58,668 bases of DNA from Burkholderiales bacterium (GTDB taxonomy: Bacteria > Pseudomonadota > Gammaproteobacteria > Burkholderiales > Burkholderiaceae_C), in NCBI GenBank assembly GCA_016213265.1, contig JACRBA010000043.1, positions 1 through 58,668 on the forward strand. Reading direction: 5' to 3'. Below the pieces are notes generated by a model that saw nothing but the letters and a program-made list of their open reading frames with translations, was not told the DNA's origin and ran no database searches. Position 1 is the stretch's first letter; every line of letters begins with the position of its first letter. Made by a program: the position numbers and the translations under genes. Of the stretch, positions 22,509 through 31,700 are shown in pieces.

Positions 22509-24782
22509 ATGTCCCTCGATCTCGAAACCGTTCCCGAAACCGAAGTGCAGGGCGACCTGCTCGAAACGGCCGCTTCACCCCTCACGCTCAGCCTGCAGGA
22601 CTTCGTATCGGAGTTCGGCGACGAGCTGCTCGATTCGCTCAACCGCGCCAATCCTCCGGTCTACACCGGCCAGGTGCGGGTGCATCGGCAAATGATCCTC
22701 GCCGCACTCAAGCGCAAGCTGTTCCCGGCGCAAGCCGATGTGGTCCACGCCGTCACCGAGCTGTTGGTCGACCGCGGCGAACGCGCCGCGATCGTCAATG
22801 GCGAGATGGGCTGCGGCAAGACGACCGTCGGCATCGCTACGGCCGCCGTGCTCAACGCCGAAGGCTACCGCCGCACCCTGGTGCTCTCGCCACCCCACTT
22901 GGTCTACAAGTGGCGGCGCGAGATCCAGGAGACGGTGGCCGGTGCCAAGGTCTGGGTGCTCAATGGCCCGGACACGCTGGTCAAGCTGCTGAAACTGCGC
23001 GAGCAGTTGGGCGTGCCGGCCCAGGGCCAGGAGTTCTTCGTCCTGGGCCGCGTACGGATGCGGATGGGGTTCCACTGGAAACCTGTCTTCGTTCGCCGGC
23101 GCACGCCTCACGGCGACGTGGGGGCCTGCCCGGATTGCGGGCATGTCATCACCGACCTCGACGGCGAGCCGATCAACCCAGTCGAACTCGAAGCCGAGGA
23201 GTCCCGCCGCAAGTGCAGCCACTGCCGTGCACCGCTGTGGTCGTTGATCCGTCCGAGGGGCTTGTCCGCGAGCGACCAGTCCTCCGCTGTCCTCAAAGCC
23301 TTGAAGCGCATCCCAACCATCGGGGAAGTCACCGCGCAGAAGCTGATGCAGAAGTTCGGTGACGCCTTCCTCGCGTCGATGCTCGGGGACAACATCCACG
23401 AGTTCATCAACCTGATGGACGACCGCGGCGAACTGGTCTTCTCGGATCGGCAAGCCCACCGGATGGAACGCGCGATGGCCAACATGGAGTTCGGCTTCGG
23501 CGAGGGCGGCTACCAGCCGTCCGAGTTCATCAAGAGGCAGCTTCCCCAAGGCACGTTCGACCTGCTCATCGCCGACGAGGCGCATGAGTACAAGAACGGC
23601 GGTTCCGCACAGGGCCAGGCCATGGGGGTGTTGTCGGCCAAGGCGCGCAAGACGCTGCTGCTCACCGGCACGCTGATGGGCGGCTACGGCGACGACCTGT
23701 TCCACCTGCTGTTCCGAGCCCTGCCGGGGCGGATGATCGAAGACGGCTACCGGCCGACGAAGAGCGGCAGCATGACGTCGGCCGCGATGGCGTTCATGCG
23801 CGATCACGGTGTCTTGAAGGATATCTATTCCGAGAGCACTGGCACGGCGCACAAGACGGCCAAGGGCACCAAGGTATCGGTGCGCACGGTCAAGGCGCCG
23901 GGCTTCGGTCCGAAGGGCGTGCTGCGTTGCGTCCTGCCGTTCACGGTCTTCCTCAAGTTGAAGGACATCGGTGGCAACGTGCTGCCGCCCTACGACGAGG
24001 AGTTCCGCGAAGTCGCGATGGACACGGCGCAGGCCGCGGCCTACCGCGATCTGGCGGGTCGGCTGACCCAGGAGCTGAAGCAGGCCCTGGCGAAGCGCGA
24101 CACGACGCTGCTCGGTGTAGTCCTCAACGTGCTGCTGGCCTGGCCGGACTGCTGCTTCCGGTCGGAAACCGTGGTGCATCCGCGCACGCGCAATACCTTG
24201 GCGTTCGTTCCGGCTCAGTTCAACGAGCTGGAGGTGATGCCCAAGGAACGCGAGCTGATCGAGATCTGCAAGCAGGAGAAGGCAGAAGGGCGCAAGACCC
24301 TGGTCTATTCGGTCTACACCGGCACGCGCGACACCACGTCGCGTTTGAAGGTGCTGCTGGAGCAGGAAGGCTTCAAGGTGGCGGTACTGCGCGCGAGCGT
24401 GGATGCCTCCCGCCGCGAAGACTGGATCGCCGAGCAGTTGGACCGCGGCATCGACGTGCTCATCACCAATCCCGAGCTGGTGAAAACCGGCCTGGACTTG
24501 CTGGAGTTCCCGACCATCGTGTTCCTCCAGTCCGGCTACAACGTGTATTCGTTGCAGCAGGCCGCCCGGCGCTCATGGCGCATCGGCCAGAAGCAGCCGG
24601 TGCGCGTGATCTACCTCGGCTACGCCAACTCCTCGCAGATGACCTGCCTGGGGTTGATGGCCAGGAAGATCATGGTCTCGCAAAGCACGTCGGGAGACGT
24701 ACCCGAGTCGGGCCTGGATGTTCTGAACCAGGATGGTGATTCCGTCGAGGTCGCACTGGCGCGGCAGCTTGTCACGGTCTGA
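22509..24782 (+). CDS. SNF2-type DEAD/DEAH helicase with inserted zinc ribbon
   Basis: This 757-residue superfamily 2 ATPase has Walker A GEMGCGKTT at residues 98-106, DEAH in LLIADEAHEYKNG at 356-359, and a C-terminal helicase lobe ending with the SNF2-like QQAARRSWRIGQKQPVRVIY. Between the first motifs is an insert with a four-cysteine zinc ribbon (CPDCGH at about 207, CSHC at about 236) and a short helix-hairpin-helix-like stretch (IPTIGEVTAQKLMQKFGDAF). This architecture is a standard ICEclc/PAGI-2 gene. It probably remodels or unwinds DNA during transfer or defends the element; substrate unknown. Tandem terminators follow. Confidence 0.88.
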   Translation: MSLDLETVPETEVQGDLLETAASPLTLSLQDFVSEFGDELLDSLNRANPPVYTGQVRVHRQMILAALKRKLFPAQADVVHAVTELLVDRGERAAIVNGEMGCGKTTVGIATAAVLNAEGYRRTLVLSPPHLVYKWRREIQETVAGAKVWVLNGPDTLVKLLKLREQLGVPAQGQEFFVLGRVRMRMGFHWKPVFVRRRTPHGDVGACPDCGHVITDLDGEPINPVELEAEESRRKCSHCRAPLWSLIRPRGLSASDQSSAVLKALKRIPTIGEVTAQKLMQKFGDAFLASMLGDNIHEFINLMDDRGELVFSDRQAHRMERAMANMEFGFGEGGYQPSEFIKRQLPQGTFDLLIADEAHEYKNGGSAQGQAMGVLSAKARKTLLLTGTLMGGYGDDLFHLLFRALPGRMIEDGYRPTKSGSMTSAAMAFMRDHGVLKDIYSESTGTAHKTAKGTKVSVRTVKAPGFGPKGVLRCVLPFTVFLKLKDIGGNVLPPYDEEFREVAMDTAQAAAYRDLAGRLTQELKQALAKRDTTLLGVVLNVLLAWPDCCFRSETVVHPRTRNTLAFVPAQFNELEVMPKERELIEICKQEKAEGRKTLVYSVYTGTRDTTSRLKVLLEQEGFKVAVLRASVDASRREDWIAEQLDRGIDVLITNPELVKTGLDLLEFPTIVFLQSGYNVYSLQQAARRSWRIGQKQPVRVIYLGYANSSQMTCLGLMARKIMVSQSTSGDVPESGLDVLNQDGDSVEVALARQLVTV

Positions 24783-24797
24783 TCCATGTGCCCATGC

Positions 24798-24854
24798 CGG
24801 CGGCCCCTCGGGGTCGCCGGCTTCTTTCCACGGCCCTTCGGGGCCGTTTTTCTT
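24798..24854 (+). terminator. Tandem rho-independent terminators
   Basis: The first stem is CCGGCGGCCCC / GGGTCGCCGG followed by CTTCTTT. The second is ACGGCCC-TTCG-GGGCCGT followed by TTTTCTT. They end the helicase unit and insulate it from the conjugation operon. Confidence 0.8.
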
Positions 24855-24980
24855 GGGCGTATGGCAGTCCATGGCGCCGCCCCGCCATGTATTCGGGCGG
24901 GCGCCAGTGCGTTTTGTTTGCTGCCCGCAGGCCAAGCGGCGGCGATGGTGAGCGCTCCGTGTTCCAGGGAAGCGCCCTCC

Positions 24981-25550
24981 ATGCAACCATCCATCCGCGC
25001 TGTTCACCGCCTGGCCCTCGTCGCTGGCTTGCTGGCCGGCAGCCTGTTGGCCGCCGGCTGCGCCACGACCGCTGCGCCGTCTGCGCCAGCGGTGCCGGCC
25101 GCATCGCCAACCGCCGTCGCGCCGGAGCCGGGTTTCGTTCCGGTGGCCCGCTACGGCCGCTACACCCTGGTCGAGCTGGTGTCGGAACCTGCGCAGCGTG
25201 ATCTCTTGCAACAGGCGGTGGAGGTCTCGATTCCGCCCGCGCTCGATGCCAGCGTGGGCGACGCCATGCGCCATGTGCTCCTGCGCTCCGGCTACCGGCT
25301 CTGCGATGCGGCCGAACCCGCCACGCTCTACGCGCTGCCGCTGCCTGCCGCACACCTGCGCCTGGGCCCGCTGATGCTGCGCGATGCCTTGCTGACCCTT
25401 GCCGGCCCCGCCTGGGAGCTGTCGGTCGATGACTTGACTCGCCAGGTCTGCTTCAGCCGGCGCGGTGCTCCCGCCTTCCTTTCCGCCAACCCGCCCGACA
25501 CCGCCACGCCCGTGCCGGACGCCGACCGGCCCGAGGAGCTGCAGCCATGA
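24981..25550 (+). CDS. pilL: PilL-family lipoprotein of the conjugation apparatus (TIGR03748)
   Basis: This 189-residue protein has a lipoprotein signal peptide ending LLAAGC (lipidated Cys27). The mature part contains FVPVARYGRYTLVELVSEPA and the secretin-N-like core of PilL (DAMRHVLLRSGYRLCDAAEP), placing it in the periplasm or outer membrane as a type IV pilus or secretin-related component of the ICE transfer system. It opens the GI-type T4SS operon. The next gene starts four bases before its stop (ATGA). The ATG at 24981 was chosen because it gives a proper signal peptide. Confidence 0.85.
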   Translation: MQPSIRAVHRLALVAGLLAGSLLAAGCATTAAPSAPAVPAASPTAVAPEPGFVPVARYGRYTLVELVSEPAQRDLLQQAVEVSIPPALDASVGDAMRHVLLRSGYRLCDAAEPATLYALPLPAAHLRLGPLMLRDALLTLAGPAWELSVDDLTRQVCFSRRGAPAFLSANPPDTATPVPDADRPEELQP

Positions 25551-26194
25551 CCTTTCCCCAAGCGTCATCCGAGCGCGATTCCCGCACGCGCTGGCTCAAG
25601 ATCTCCGCGGCCTTCTGGCTGCTGCTCATCAGTGCCGTGGCACTCATCAACAGCGTCGGCTTGTCGCGGCTCGCCGAACAGACCCAGAGCACCGCACAGG
25701 ATGCGCAGGTCAATGCGCTGGGCCTGCGCGTGGCCGATCTCGAACACCAGGCCAATGCGGACAAGCGCCGGCCGGTGCCGATCAGCCAGGCCGAATTCGC
25801 CAACGCGCGGCAGGCGCTGGACGAACGGATGACGCGCCTCGAAGAGGCCGATGAGGCGAGGGCCTTGGCCGTCGACCTGCAGACGCTGCTGGCGCGCGTG
25901 AACGCAATCGAAACCCGCCTGGAGAAAACCCGGCAGGTGGCATCCGCCGCTCGCCCGCGCACTCCGGTTGCGACGAAGCCCAAGGTGCCGGAGCCGCCGT
26001 TCCGGGTGCTCGGCGTGGAGCTGCGGGGAGGCGAGCGCTTTCTGTCGATCACCTCCACCGCCGCGGCCTCGCTCGCGGGCGCCCGGCTGCTGCGCGAGGG
26101 CGACGCCGAGGGCGGCTGGCAACTGCAGTCCATCGAGGCGCAGGCGGGCGTGTTCCAGGTGAACGGCCAGACGCAGCGCGTTGCGGTGCCGTAG
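25547..26194 (+). CDS. Inner-membrane protein of the conjugation operon
   Basis: This 215-residue protein has one N-terminal transmembrane helix (WLKISAAFWLLLISAVALIN, about residues 16-38). A predicted coiled coil follows (residues about 40-125, LGLRVADLEHQANADKRRPV..., EERMTRLEEADEARALAV-like heptads), then a linker and a small C-terminal beta domain (FRVLGVELRGGERFLSIT). It conforms to the single-pass bitopic proteins placed between PilL and TIGR03759 in these ICEs. It probably spans the periplasm beside the pilus or secretion channel. It overlaps pilL by four bases. Confidence 0.75.
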   Translation: MTFPQASSERDSRTRWLKISAAFWLLLISAVALINSVGLSRLAEQTQSTAQDAQVNALGLRVADLEHQANADKRRPVPISQAEFANARQALDERMTRLEEADEARALAVDLQTLLARVNAIETRLEKTRQVASAARPRTPVATKPKVPEPPFRVLGVELRGGERFLSITSTAAASLAGARLLREGDAEGGWQLQSIEAQAGVFQVNGQTQRVAVP

Positions 26195-26203
26195 GAGGTC
26201 GCC

Positions 26204-26923
26204 ATGAACCTGCGGCCGTTGCTCGCTGCCGTCGTCCTGTTCGCCACTTTCGGCGCATCCGCCCAACCGGCCCCGGTGACGAACTCGCGCATGGTGCCCG
26301 CTCAAGTGCAGCCGGGCGCTGATGCCGCGCTCGACGAGAGGCAGGCGCGGGAGTGGGGGCTTCGCTCCGAGGAGTGGGCGCGTTACCGGCAACTGATGCA
26401 GGGGCCGCTCGGGGTCTATTCGCCCCAGCTCGATCCGCTCACGGCGCTGGGCATCGAGGCCCGCAGCGACGAGGAGCGCAGGCGCTACGCGGAGTTGCAG
26501 GTGCAGGCCGAGGCCCAGCGCGTCGGCAAGACGCTGGCCTACCAGCGCGCCTACGACGCGGCGTGGCAGCGCCTGTTTCCCGGCCAGCCGCGCGTGAGCC
26601 TGCCCGGCGCCAAGGCGCAGGGTGCCGGCAACACCGGCTCCGGGCGCCTGGCGGTCTTCGTCAAGGCCGACTGCGCACCGTGCGCGCAGCGCGTGCAGCA
26701 GTTGCAGGCGGCCGGCACGGCCTTCGATCTCTACATGGTCGGCAGCCGTCAGGACGACGCGCGCATCCGGCAGTGGGCCACCCAGGCGGGCATCGACCCG
26801 GCCAGGGTGCGCGCCCGCACCATCACGCTCAACCACGATGCGGGACGCTGGCTGTCGCTCGGCCTGCCCGGCGATCTGCCGGCCGTGGTGCGCGAGGTGA
26901 ACGGCCAATGGCAGCGGCAATAG
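26204..26923 (+). CDS. TIGR03759 (PFL_4693) periplasmic thioredoxin-like protein
   Basis: This 239-residue protein has a cleavable signal peptide (ending FGASAQ). Its family block reads REWGLRSEEWARYRQLMQGP, LGVYSPQLDPLTALGIEARS. A C-terminal thioredoxin-like part has a CxxC motif (Cys157-A-P-Cys160 in FVKADCAPCAQRVQQL). It is a core ICE conjugation gene, presumably a periplasmic thiol-disulfide factor or scaffold for assembly of disulfide-bonded transfer proteins. The transglycosylase gene starts 16 bases before its stop. Confidence 0.85.
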   Translation: MNLRPLLAAVVLFATFGASAQPAPVTNSRMVPAQVQPGADAALDERQAREWGLRSEEWARYRQLMQGPLGVYSPQLDPLTALGIEARSDEERRRYAELQVQAEAQRVGKTLAYQRAYDAAWQRLFPGQPRVSLPGAKAQGAGNTGSGRLAVFVKADCAPCAQRVQQLQAAGTAFDLYMVGSRQDDARIRQWATQAGIDPARVRARTITLNHDAGRWLSLGLPGDLPAVVREVNGQWQRQ

Positions 26924-27528
26924 GTGCTCCGGGCCGGGAGCACCGGCCGTCCCGCGTCGCCATCCGCTGCACCAGCGCCGCGCTGCTGCTCACCACCGTC
27001 GGCTGGGCGTTGGCCGCCCTGGCGCGGGAAGTGCCGCCGCCGGCCTATCAACTGGCGGCGCACCGTGCAGACGTGCCGGCGGCGGTGCTGTACGCGGTGG
27101 CCTTGCAGGAGAGCGGCGCCATGCTGCGCGGGCGCCTGATCCCCTGGCCGTGGACGCTCAACGTCGCCGGCTCGCCACAGCGCTACGCCACCCGCGTCGA
27201 GGCCTGCGCGGGGCTGCACCGTGCGCTCGCCCACACGCCGGCCAATCGCATCGACGCCGGCCTCGGCCAGGTCAATCTCGGCTACCACACGCATCGCTAC
27301 ACGCAGCCCTGCGAGCTGCTGGACCCGTACCGCAACCTCGCCATCGCTGCGGAAATCCTGCGCGAACAGCACACGCCGGGCGAGGACTGGCTGCTTGCCA
27401 TCGGCCGCTACCACCGGCCCGCCGGCGGGGCACCCGCGGCGCGATACCGGCGCAGTGTGCATCGGCACCTGACCCGCGTACTCGACCCCGGCGTTCCCGT
27501 TCCAACTCTCCAGGCCACCACGCCATGA
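26908..27528 (+). CDS. Lytic transglycosylase of the conjugation apparatus
   Basis: This 206-residue protein has an N-terminal signal or anchor (CTSAALLLTTVGWALAALAR) and an SLT-type lysozyme-like domain. The catalytic glutamate is in AVLYAVALQESGAM, followed by the substrate-groove motifs AGLGQVNLGYHTHRY and NLAIAAEILREQH. It locally opens peptidoglycan so the transfer channel can cross it. The ATG at 26908 overlaps the preceding gene. The following gene overlaps by four bases. Confidence 0.88.
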   Translation: MAAAIGAPGREHRPSRVAIRCTSAALLLTTVGWALAALAREVPPPAYQLAAHRADVPAAVLYAVALQESGAMLRGRLIPWPWTLNVAGSPQRYATRVEACAGLHRALAHTPANRIDAGLGQVNLGYHTHRYTQPCELLDPYRNLAIAAEILREQHTPGEDWLLAIGRYHRPAGGAPAARYRRSVHRHLTRVLDPGVPVPTLQATTP

Positions 27529-28058
27529 ACCACACCGTCCTCATCGCCGCCATCGGGCTGCTGTCCACGACCACCATCTTCGCCCAGACCGTCTCCGGGC
27601 CGCTGATCGTCGTCGAAGACCGCGGCGGCGACTCCGCGCTGCCGTACTACCAGTCGCTGAATCCTCAGCCGGATCAGGCCACGCCGCCGGCCCCGATGCC
27701 GACCCCTCGCGCGGGCAACACGGCCGACGCCGAAGCCGCCATGCTGCCGGTGCGCTCGACGCAACTGTCGCCGGGCGAGGTGCAGCGCCGCGTCATCCGG
27801 GCGCCGGGCCTGACGGCGCTGTTCCTGATCGGCGACGACGAGCGTTCGCGCGCCTGGCTGCGGCAGCGGCAGGCGGCGCTGCGAGAGCTGCAGGCCGTGG
27901 GCCTGGTGGTCAACGTGGAGTCGATGGCTGCGCTGACGGCGCTGCGCAGGCTGGCGCCCGGCCTGATCCTGTCGCCGGCCTCCGGCGATGACCTGGCCCA
28001 GCGCCTGGGCCTGCGCCACTACCCGGTGCTCATCACGGCCACCGGTGTCGAGCAGTAG
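27525..28058 (+). CDS. TIGR03765 (PFL_4695) periplasmic conjugation protein
   Basis: This 177-residue protein has a signal peptide (LLSTTTIFAQ) and the family core GPLIVVEDRGGDSALPYYQS plus FLIGDDERSRAWLRQRQAAL...LGLRHYPVLITATGVEQ. The core is reminiscent of a thioredoxin-like or receiver-like alpha/beta fold lacking CxxC. It is a fixed member of the ICE transfer operon, directly ahead of traD. It probably acts in the periplasm in coupling or channel assembly. Confidence 0.85.
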   Translation: MNHTVLIAAIGLLSTTTIFAQTVSGPLIVVEDRGGDSALPYYQSLNPQPDQATPPAPMPTPRAGNTADAEAAMLPVRSTQLSPGEVQRRVIRAPGLTALFLIGDDERSRAWLRQRQAALRELQAVGLVVNVESMAALTALRRLAPGLILSPASGDDLAQRLGLRHYPVLITATGVEQ

Positions 28059-28066
28059 GTGCGCAA

Positions 28067-30223
28067 ATGGCCCAACCGCATGCGGTCGAGGTCTTGCTGC
28101 GGCCAGCGGTGGAGCTTTATACCGTGGCGGTCTGCACCGGCGCCGCGATTCTGTGCCTGGTGGCACCGTGGTCGCTCGCGCTGAACCCGCTGCTCGGCCT
28201 GGGCTCGGCGCTGGCCTTCCTGACCTTCGGCGCGATTCGCCTGCGCGATGCCTGGGCGATCCTGCGCTATCGCCGCAACATCCGCCGCCTGCCGCGCTAC
28301 GTGATGACCAGCCGCGACGTGCCGGTGAGTCAGCAACGGCTGTTCGTCGGCCAGGGCTTTCGCTGGGAACAGCGGCACACGCACCGGCTGATGCAGACCT
28401 ATCGGCCGGAGTTCCGCCGCTACGTCGAGCCGACGGCGATCTACCGGGCCGCCCGGCGGCTGGAGGAGCGGCTTGAGTTCGCGCCGTTTCCCGTCTCGAC
28501 GCTGGCGCGCGCGTTGGCCTGGGACAGCCCGCTCAACCCGGCGCGACCACTGCCGTCGGTCGGCGGACTGCCACGCCTGCATGGCATCGAGCCGCACGAG
28601 GTCGACGTCACCCTGCCGCTGGGCGAGCGCGTCGGCCACACCCTGGTGCTGGGCACCACGCGCGTGGGCAAGACGCGGCTGGCCGAGCTGTTCATCACCC
28701 AGGACATCCGCCGCAAGATCCGCGGCGAGCACGAGGTGGTGATCGTCTTCGACCCCAAGGGCGATGCGGACCTGTTGAAGCGCATGTACGTCGAGGCCAA
28801 GCGCGCCGGGCGCGAAGGCGAGTTCTACGTCTTCCATCTGGGCTGGCCGGACATCTCGGCGCGCTACAACGCCGTGGGCCGGTTCGGGCGGATCTCCGAG
28901 GTGGCCACGCGGATCGCCGGGCAGCTCTCCGGCGAAGGCAACAGCGCCGCGTTCCGCGAATTCGCCTGGCGCTTCGTCAACATCATCGCGCGCGCCCTGG
29001 TCGAGCTGGGGCAGCGGCCGGACTACCTGCTGATCCAGCGCCACGTCATCAACATCGACGCGCTGTTCATCGAGTACGCCCAGCACTACTTCGCCAAGAA
29101 CGAGCCGAAGGCCTGGGAGGTCATCGTCCAGCTCGAAGCGAAGCTGAACGAGAAGAACATCCCGCGCAACATGATCGGGCGCGAGAAGCGCGTGGTGGCC
29201 CTCGAACAGTACCTGTCCCAAGTGCGCATCTATGACCCGGTGCTCGACGGCCTGCGCAGCGCCGTGCGCTACGACCGGACCTACTTCGACAAGATCGTCG
29301 CTTCGCTGCTGCCGCTGCTGGAGAAGCTCACCACCGGCAAGATCGCGCAACTGCTCGCACCGAACTATTCCGACCTGTCCGACCCGCGGCCGATCTTCGA
29401 CTGGATGCAGGTCATCCGCAAACGCGCGGTGGTCTACGTGGGGCTGGATGCGCTGTCCGACGCCGAAGTCGCGGCGGCGGTGGGCAACTCGATGTTCAGC
29501 GATCTGGTCTCGGTCGCCGGCCACATCTACAAGTTCGGCGTCGACGACGGGCTGCCCGGCGCCGCGGCGGGCGCCAAGATTCCGATCAACGTCCACGCCG
29601 ACGAATTCAACGAACTCATGGGCGACGAGTTCATTCCGATGGTCAACAAGGGCGGCGGTGCCGGCGTGCAGGTGACGGCCTACACGCAGACCTTGAGCGA
29701 CATCGAGGCCCGCATCGGCAATCGTGCCAAGGCCGGCCAGGTGGTCGGCAACTTCAACAACCTGTTCATGCTGCGCGTGCGCGAGACCGCCACCGCCGAG
29801 CTGCTGACGCGACAACTGCCCAAGGACGAGGTGTACGCCACGGCGCTGATGAGCGGCGCCACCGACAGCTCCGATCCGCACGGCAATACCGCGTTCACGT
29901 CCAACACCCAGGACCGCATCAGCAGCAACAGCGTGCCGTTGATCGAGCCGGCGCATGTGGTGGCGCTGCCCAAGGGGCAGTGCTTCGCGCTGACCGAGGG
30001 CGGCAACCTCTGGAAAGTCCGCATGCCGCTGCCTGCGCCCGACCCCGACGAAGCCATGCCGAAGGATCTGCAGGAGCTGGCCGGCTACATGCGACAGCAC
30101 TACGTCGAGGCAGGAGACTGGTGGGAGAACCAAGGCATCCCCGGCCTGCAGGACAAGGCGCTGCCCGACGACCTGCTGGACGACTTCAAGCAGATGGCCG
30201 CCGCTGAAGAAGCCGAAGCATGA
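28067..30223 (+). CDS. traD: TraD-type conjugative coupling protein (TIGR03743)
   Basis: This 718-residue VirD4/TraD-type ATPase has two N-terminal transmembrane helices (about residues 18-60), Walker A GTTRVGKT at residues 196-203, a Walker B-like VVIVFDPKGDADLL near 225-238 and further RecA-fold motifs (NVHADEFNELMGDEFI, GAGVQVTAYTQTLSDIEARI). It delivers the relaxase-DNA complex to the type IV channel at the inner membrane. SXT/TOL subfamily. The next gene begins inside its stop (ATGA). This is the last core gene before the TIGR03747 gene and the cargo insertion. Confidence 0.93.
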   Translation: MAQPHAVEVLLRPAVELYTVAVCTGAAILCLVAPWSLALNPLLGLGSALAFLTFGAIRLRDAWAILRYRRNIRRLPRYVMTSRDVPVSQQRLFVGQGFRWEQRHTHRLMQTYRPEFRRYVEPTAIYRAARRLEERLEFAPFPVSTLARALAWDSPLNPARPLPSVGGLPRLHGIEPHEVDVTLPLGERVGHTLVLGTTRVGKTRLAELFITQDIRRKIRGEHEVVIVFDPKGDADLLKRMYVEAKRAGREGEFYVFHLGWPDISARYNAVGRFGRISEVATRIAGQLSGEGNSAAFREFAWRFVNIIARALVELGQRPDYLLIQRHVINIDALFIEYAQHYFAKNEPKAWEVIVQLEAKLNEKNIPRNMIGREKRVVALEQYLSQVRIYDPVLDGLRSAVRYDRTYFDKIVASLLPLLEKLTTGKIAQLLAPNYSDLSDPRPIFDWMQVIRKRAVVYVGLDALSDAEVAAAVGNSMFSDLVSVAGHIYKFGVDDGLPGAAAGAKIPINVHADEFNELMGDEFIPMVNKGGGAGVQVTAYTQTLSDIEARIGNRAKAGQVVGNFNNLFMLRVRETATAELLTRQLPKDEVYATALMSGATDSSDPHGNTAFTSNTQDRISSNSVPLIEPAHVVALPKGQCFALTEGGNLWKVRMPLPAPDPDEAMPKDLQELAGYMRQHYVEAGDWWENQGIPGLQDKALPDDLLDDFKQMAAAEEAEA

Positions 30224-30969
30224 GCGATCCGGCCGTCGCGGCACAGCGCCAGCAGCAACGACAGCAGGGGCTGATCGCCAGCCTGGTCACGCTGCCGTTC
30301 CGCTTCTTCGGCGTGCTGTGCGGCGCGCTGCTGCTGTGCATCCTGATCGAATGCGTCGGCATGCACTTCTTCTGGCCCGAGCAGGGCTGGCGCCACGCGC
30401 AGGGCATGCTGCACTACGAGCTGGATCAGCTCTCCACGCATTTCACGCGCAGCGCGCTGGTGCAGGAGCCGGGGCGCACCGCGCACCGGCTGGTCGAGCA
30501 GGGCTACGACTGGCTGTTCGTGAAAAGCGGTCTGCTGGACTGGATACGCGACGCCTCAGCGCAGGCCAGCGCCGGCAGCCACCGCCCGACCAAGGATTTC
30601 CGCTACTACATCGGCTTGGTCTACGTGAACGTGGAGAGCTACCTGATCGCGGCGGCCTACACGACGCTGGTCTTCCTCGTGCGGCTGCTGGTGCTGTGCC
30701 TGACCCTGCCGCTGTTCCTGATGGCCGCCTTCGTCGGGCTGGTGGACGGCCTAGTGCGCCGGGACATCCGCCGCTTCGGCGCGGGACGCGAGTCGGGGTT
30801 CATCTATCACCGCGCCAGGGCCAGCCTGATCCCGCTGGCCGTGCTGCCGTGGGTGACTTACCTGGCACTGCCGGTCAGCGTGAACCCGCTGCTGATCCTG
30901 CTGCCCAGCGCCGTGCTGCTCGGCGTCGCCGTGTGCATCGCGGCGGCGACGTTCAAGAAGTACCTGTAA
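30220..30969 (+). CDS. TIGR03747 inner-membrane conjugation protein
   Basis: This 249-residue polytopic membrane protein has four hydrophobic segments: about residues 28-48 (FGVLCGALLLCILIECVG), 148-178 (SYLIAAAYTTLVFLVRLLVL), 200-220 and 225-245. The segment MHFFWPEQGWRHAQGMLHYE is typical of the TIGR03747 family found directly after TraD. It probably stabilises or gates the coupling protein. In the undisturbed family order the RAQPRD gene follows. Here 10.6 kb of cargo intervenes. Confidence 0.85.
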   Translation: MSDPAVAAQRQQQRQQGLIASLVTLPFRFFGVLCGALLLCILIECVGMHFFWPEQGWRHAQGMLHYELDQLSTHFTRSALVQEPGRTAHRLVEQGYDWLFVKSGLLDWIRDASAQASAGSHRPTKDFRYYIGLVYVNVESYLIAAAYTTLVFLVRLLVLCLTLPLFLMAAFVGLVDGLVRRDIRRFGAGRESGFIYHRARASLIPLAVLPWVTYLALPVSVNPLLILLPSAVLLGVAVCIAAATFKKYL

Positions 30970-31076
30970 GACTGCTAACCACTTACCTGGACTGCTTCCG
31001 ATAGACACATTTGCTATCACAGAGGCCCAGACAATGTTAAACTTCCCGTCATTTTTTCATCGTCCGGCAACTGTCC

Positions 31077-31700
31077 ATGAATCAACGGATCGGCTACGCC
31101 CGAGTTTCGACAGATGACCAGAACCTGGATTTGCAACGCGACGCGCTGCACCTCGCGGGAGTTCAGTCCATCTACGAAGAGACCGCAAGCGGCAAGACTG
31201 CCGGCCGACCGGAGCTTGACCATTGTCTGAAAGCATTGCGCGCCGGTGACACGCTAGTGGTGTGGAGGCTGGATCGGCTTGGCCGCAGTTTGCCCGACCT
31301 CGTGCACATCGTCGCCGAGTTGGAAGAAAAGGGAATCGGCTTCGAGAGCATCGCCGAGAAGATCGAGACGACGAGCGCAGCCGGGAAGCTGGTCTTCCAT
31401 GTCTTCGCTGCGTTGGCGGAGTTCGAGCGCAACTTGATACGGGAGCGCACCCGGGCAGGCTTGGCTGCCGCACGTGCGCGAGGCCGGGCCGGTGGTCGCA
31501 AGCCGAAGCTGGACACACGACAAGTTCGGGAGATCAAGCGGCTGATGGCTGACCCGACCATCCCGGTCAGTCAGATCGCGCAACGCTACAAGGTCTCACG
31601 GACAACCATTTACAAGGTGGCCCCCCGCGCCCACGCATCGGCTGTTGACACACAGGCGAATGCAAGCGGGGCGAAGTCACACAGGCGAGATGCCTCATGA
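31077..31700 (+). CDS. Serine recombinase (resolvase/invertase family)
   Basis: This 207-residue small serine recombinase has a catalytic domain MNQRIGYARVSTDDQNLDLQ (nucleophile Ser11), the conserved LVVWRLDRLGRSLPDLV and AEFERNLIRERTRAGLAAAR arm. A C-terminal HTH (PVSQIAQRYKVSRTTIYKVA) follows. It is closest in layout to Tn3 resolvases and Pin-type invertases. It shares a four-base overlap with the methylase gene, so the recombinase is translationally tied to the defence operon. That is unusual; it may have mobilised the cassette or may control it. Likely promoter upstream: TTGCTA near 31010 with TGTTAAAC 17 bases on. Confidence 0.9.
   Translation: MNQRIGYARVSTDDQNLDLQRDALHLAGVQSIYEETASGKTAGRPELDHCLKALRAGDTLVVWRLDRLGRSLPDLVHIVAELEEKGIGFESIAEKIETTSAAGKLVFHVFAALAEFERNLIRERTRAGLAAARARGRAGGRKPKLDTRQVREIKRLMADPTIPVSQIAQRYKVSRTTIYKVAPRAHASAVDTQANASGAKSHRRDAS

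Noticed and set aside
28019..30244. 741-codon minus-strand open frame over traD
   Set aside because: An antisense shadow with biased composition and no recognisable domain; traD on the plus strand has all coupling-protein motifs.
31077..31700. Serine recombinase as the ICE integrase
   Set aside because: ICEclc-type elements use a large tyrosine integrase at the other end; this is a small resolvase/invertase-type protein inside a cargo block.
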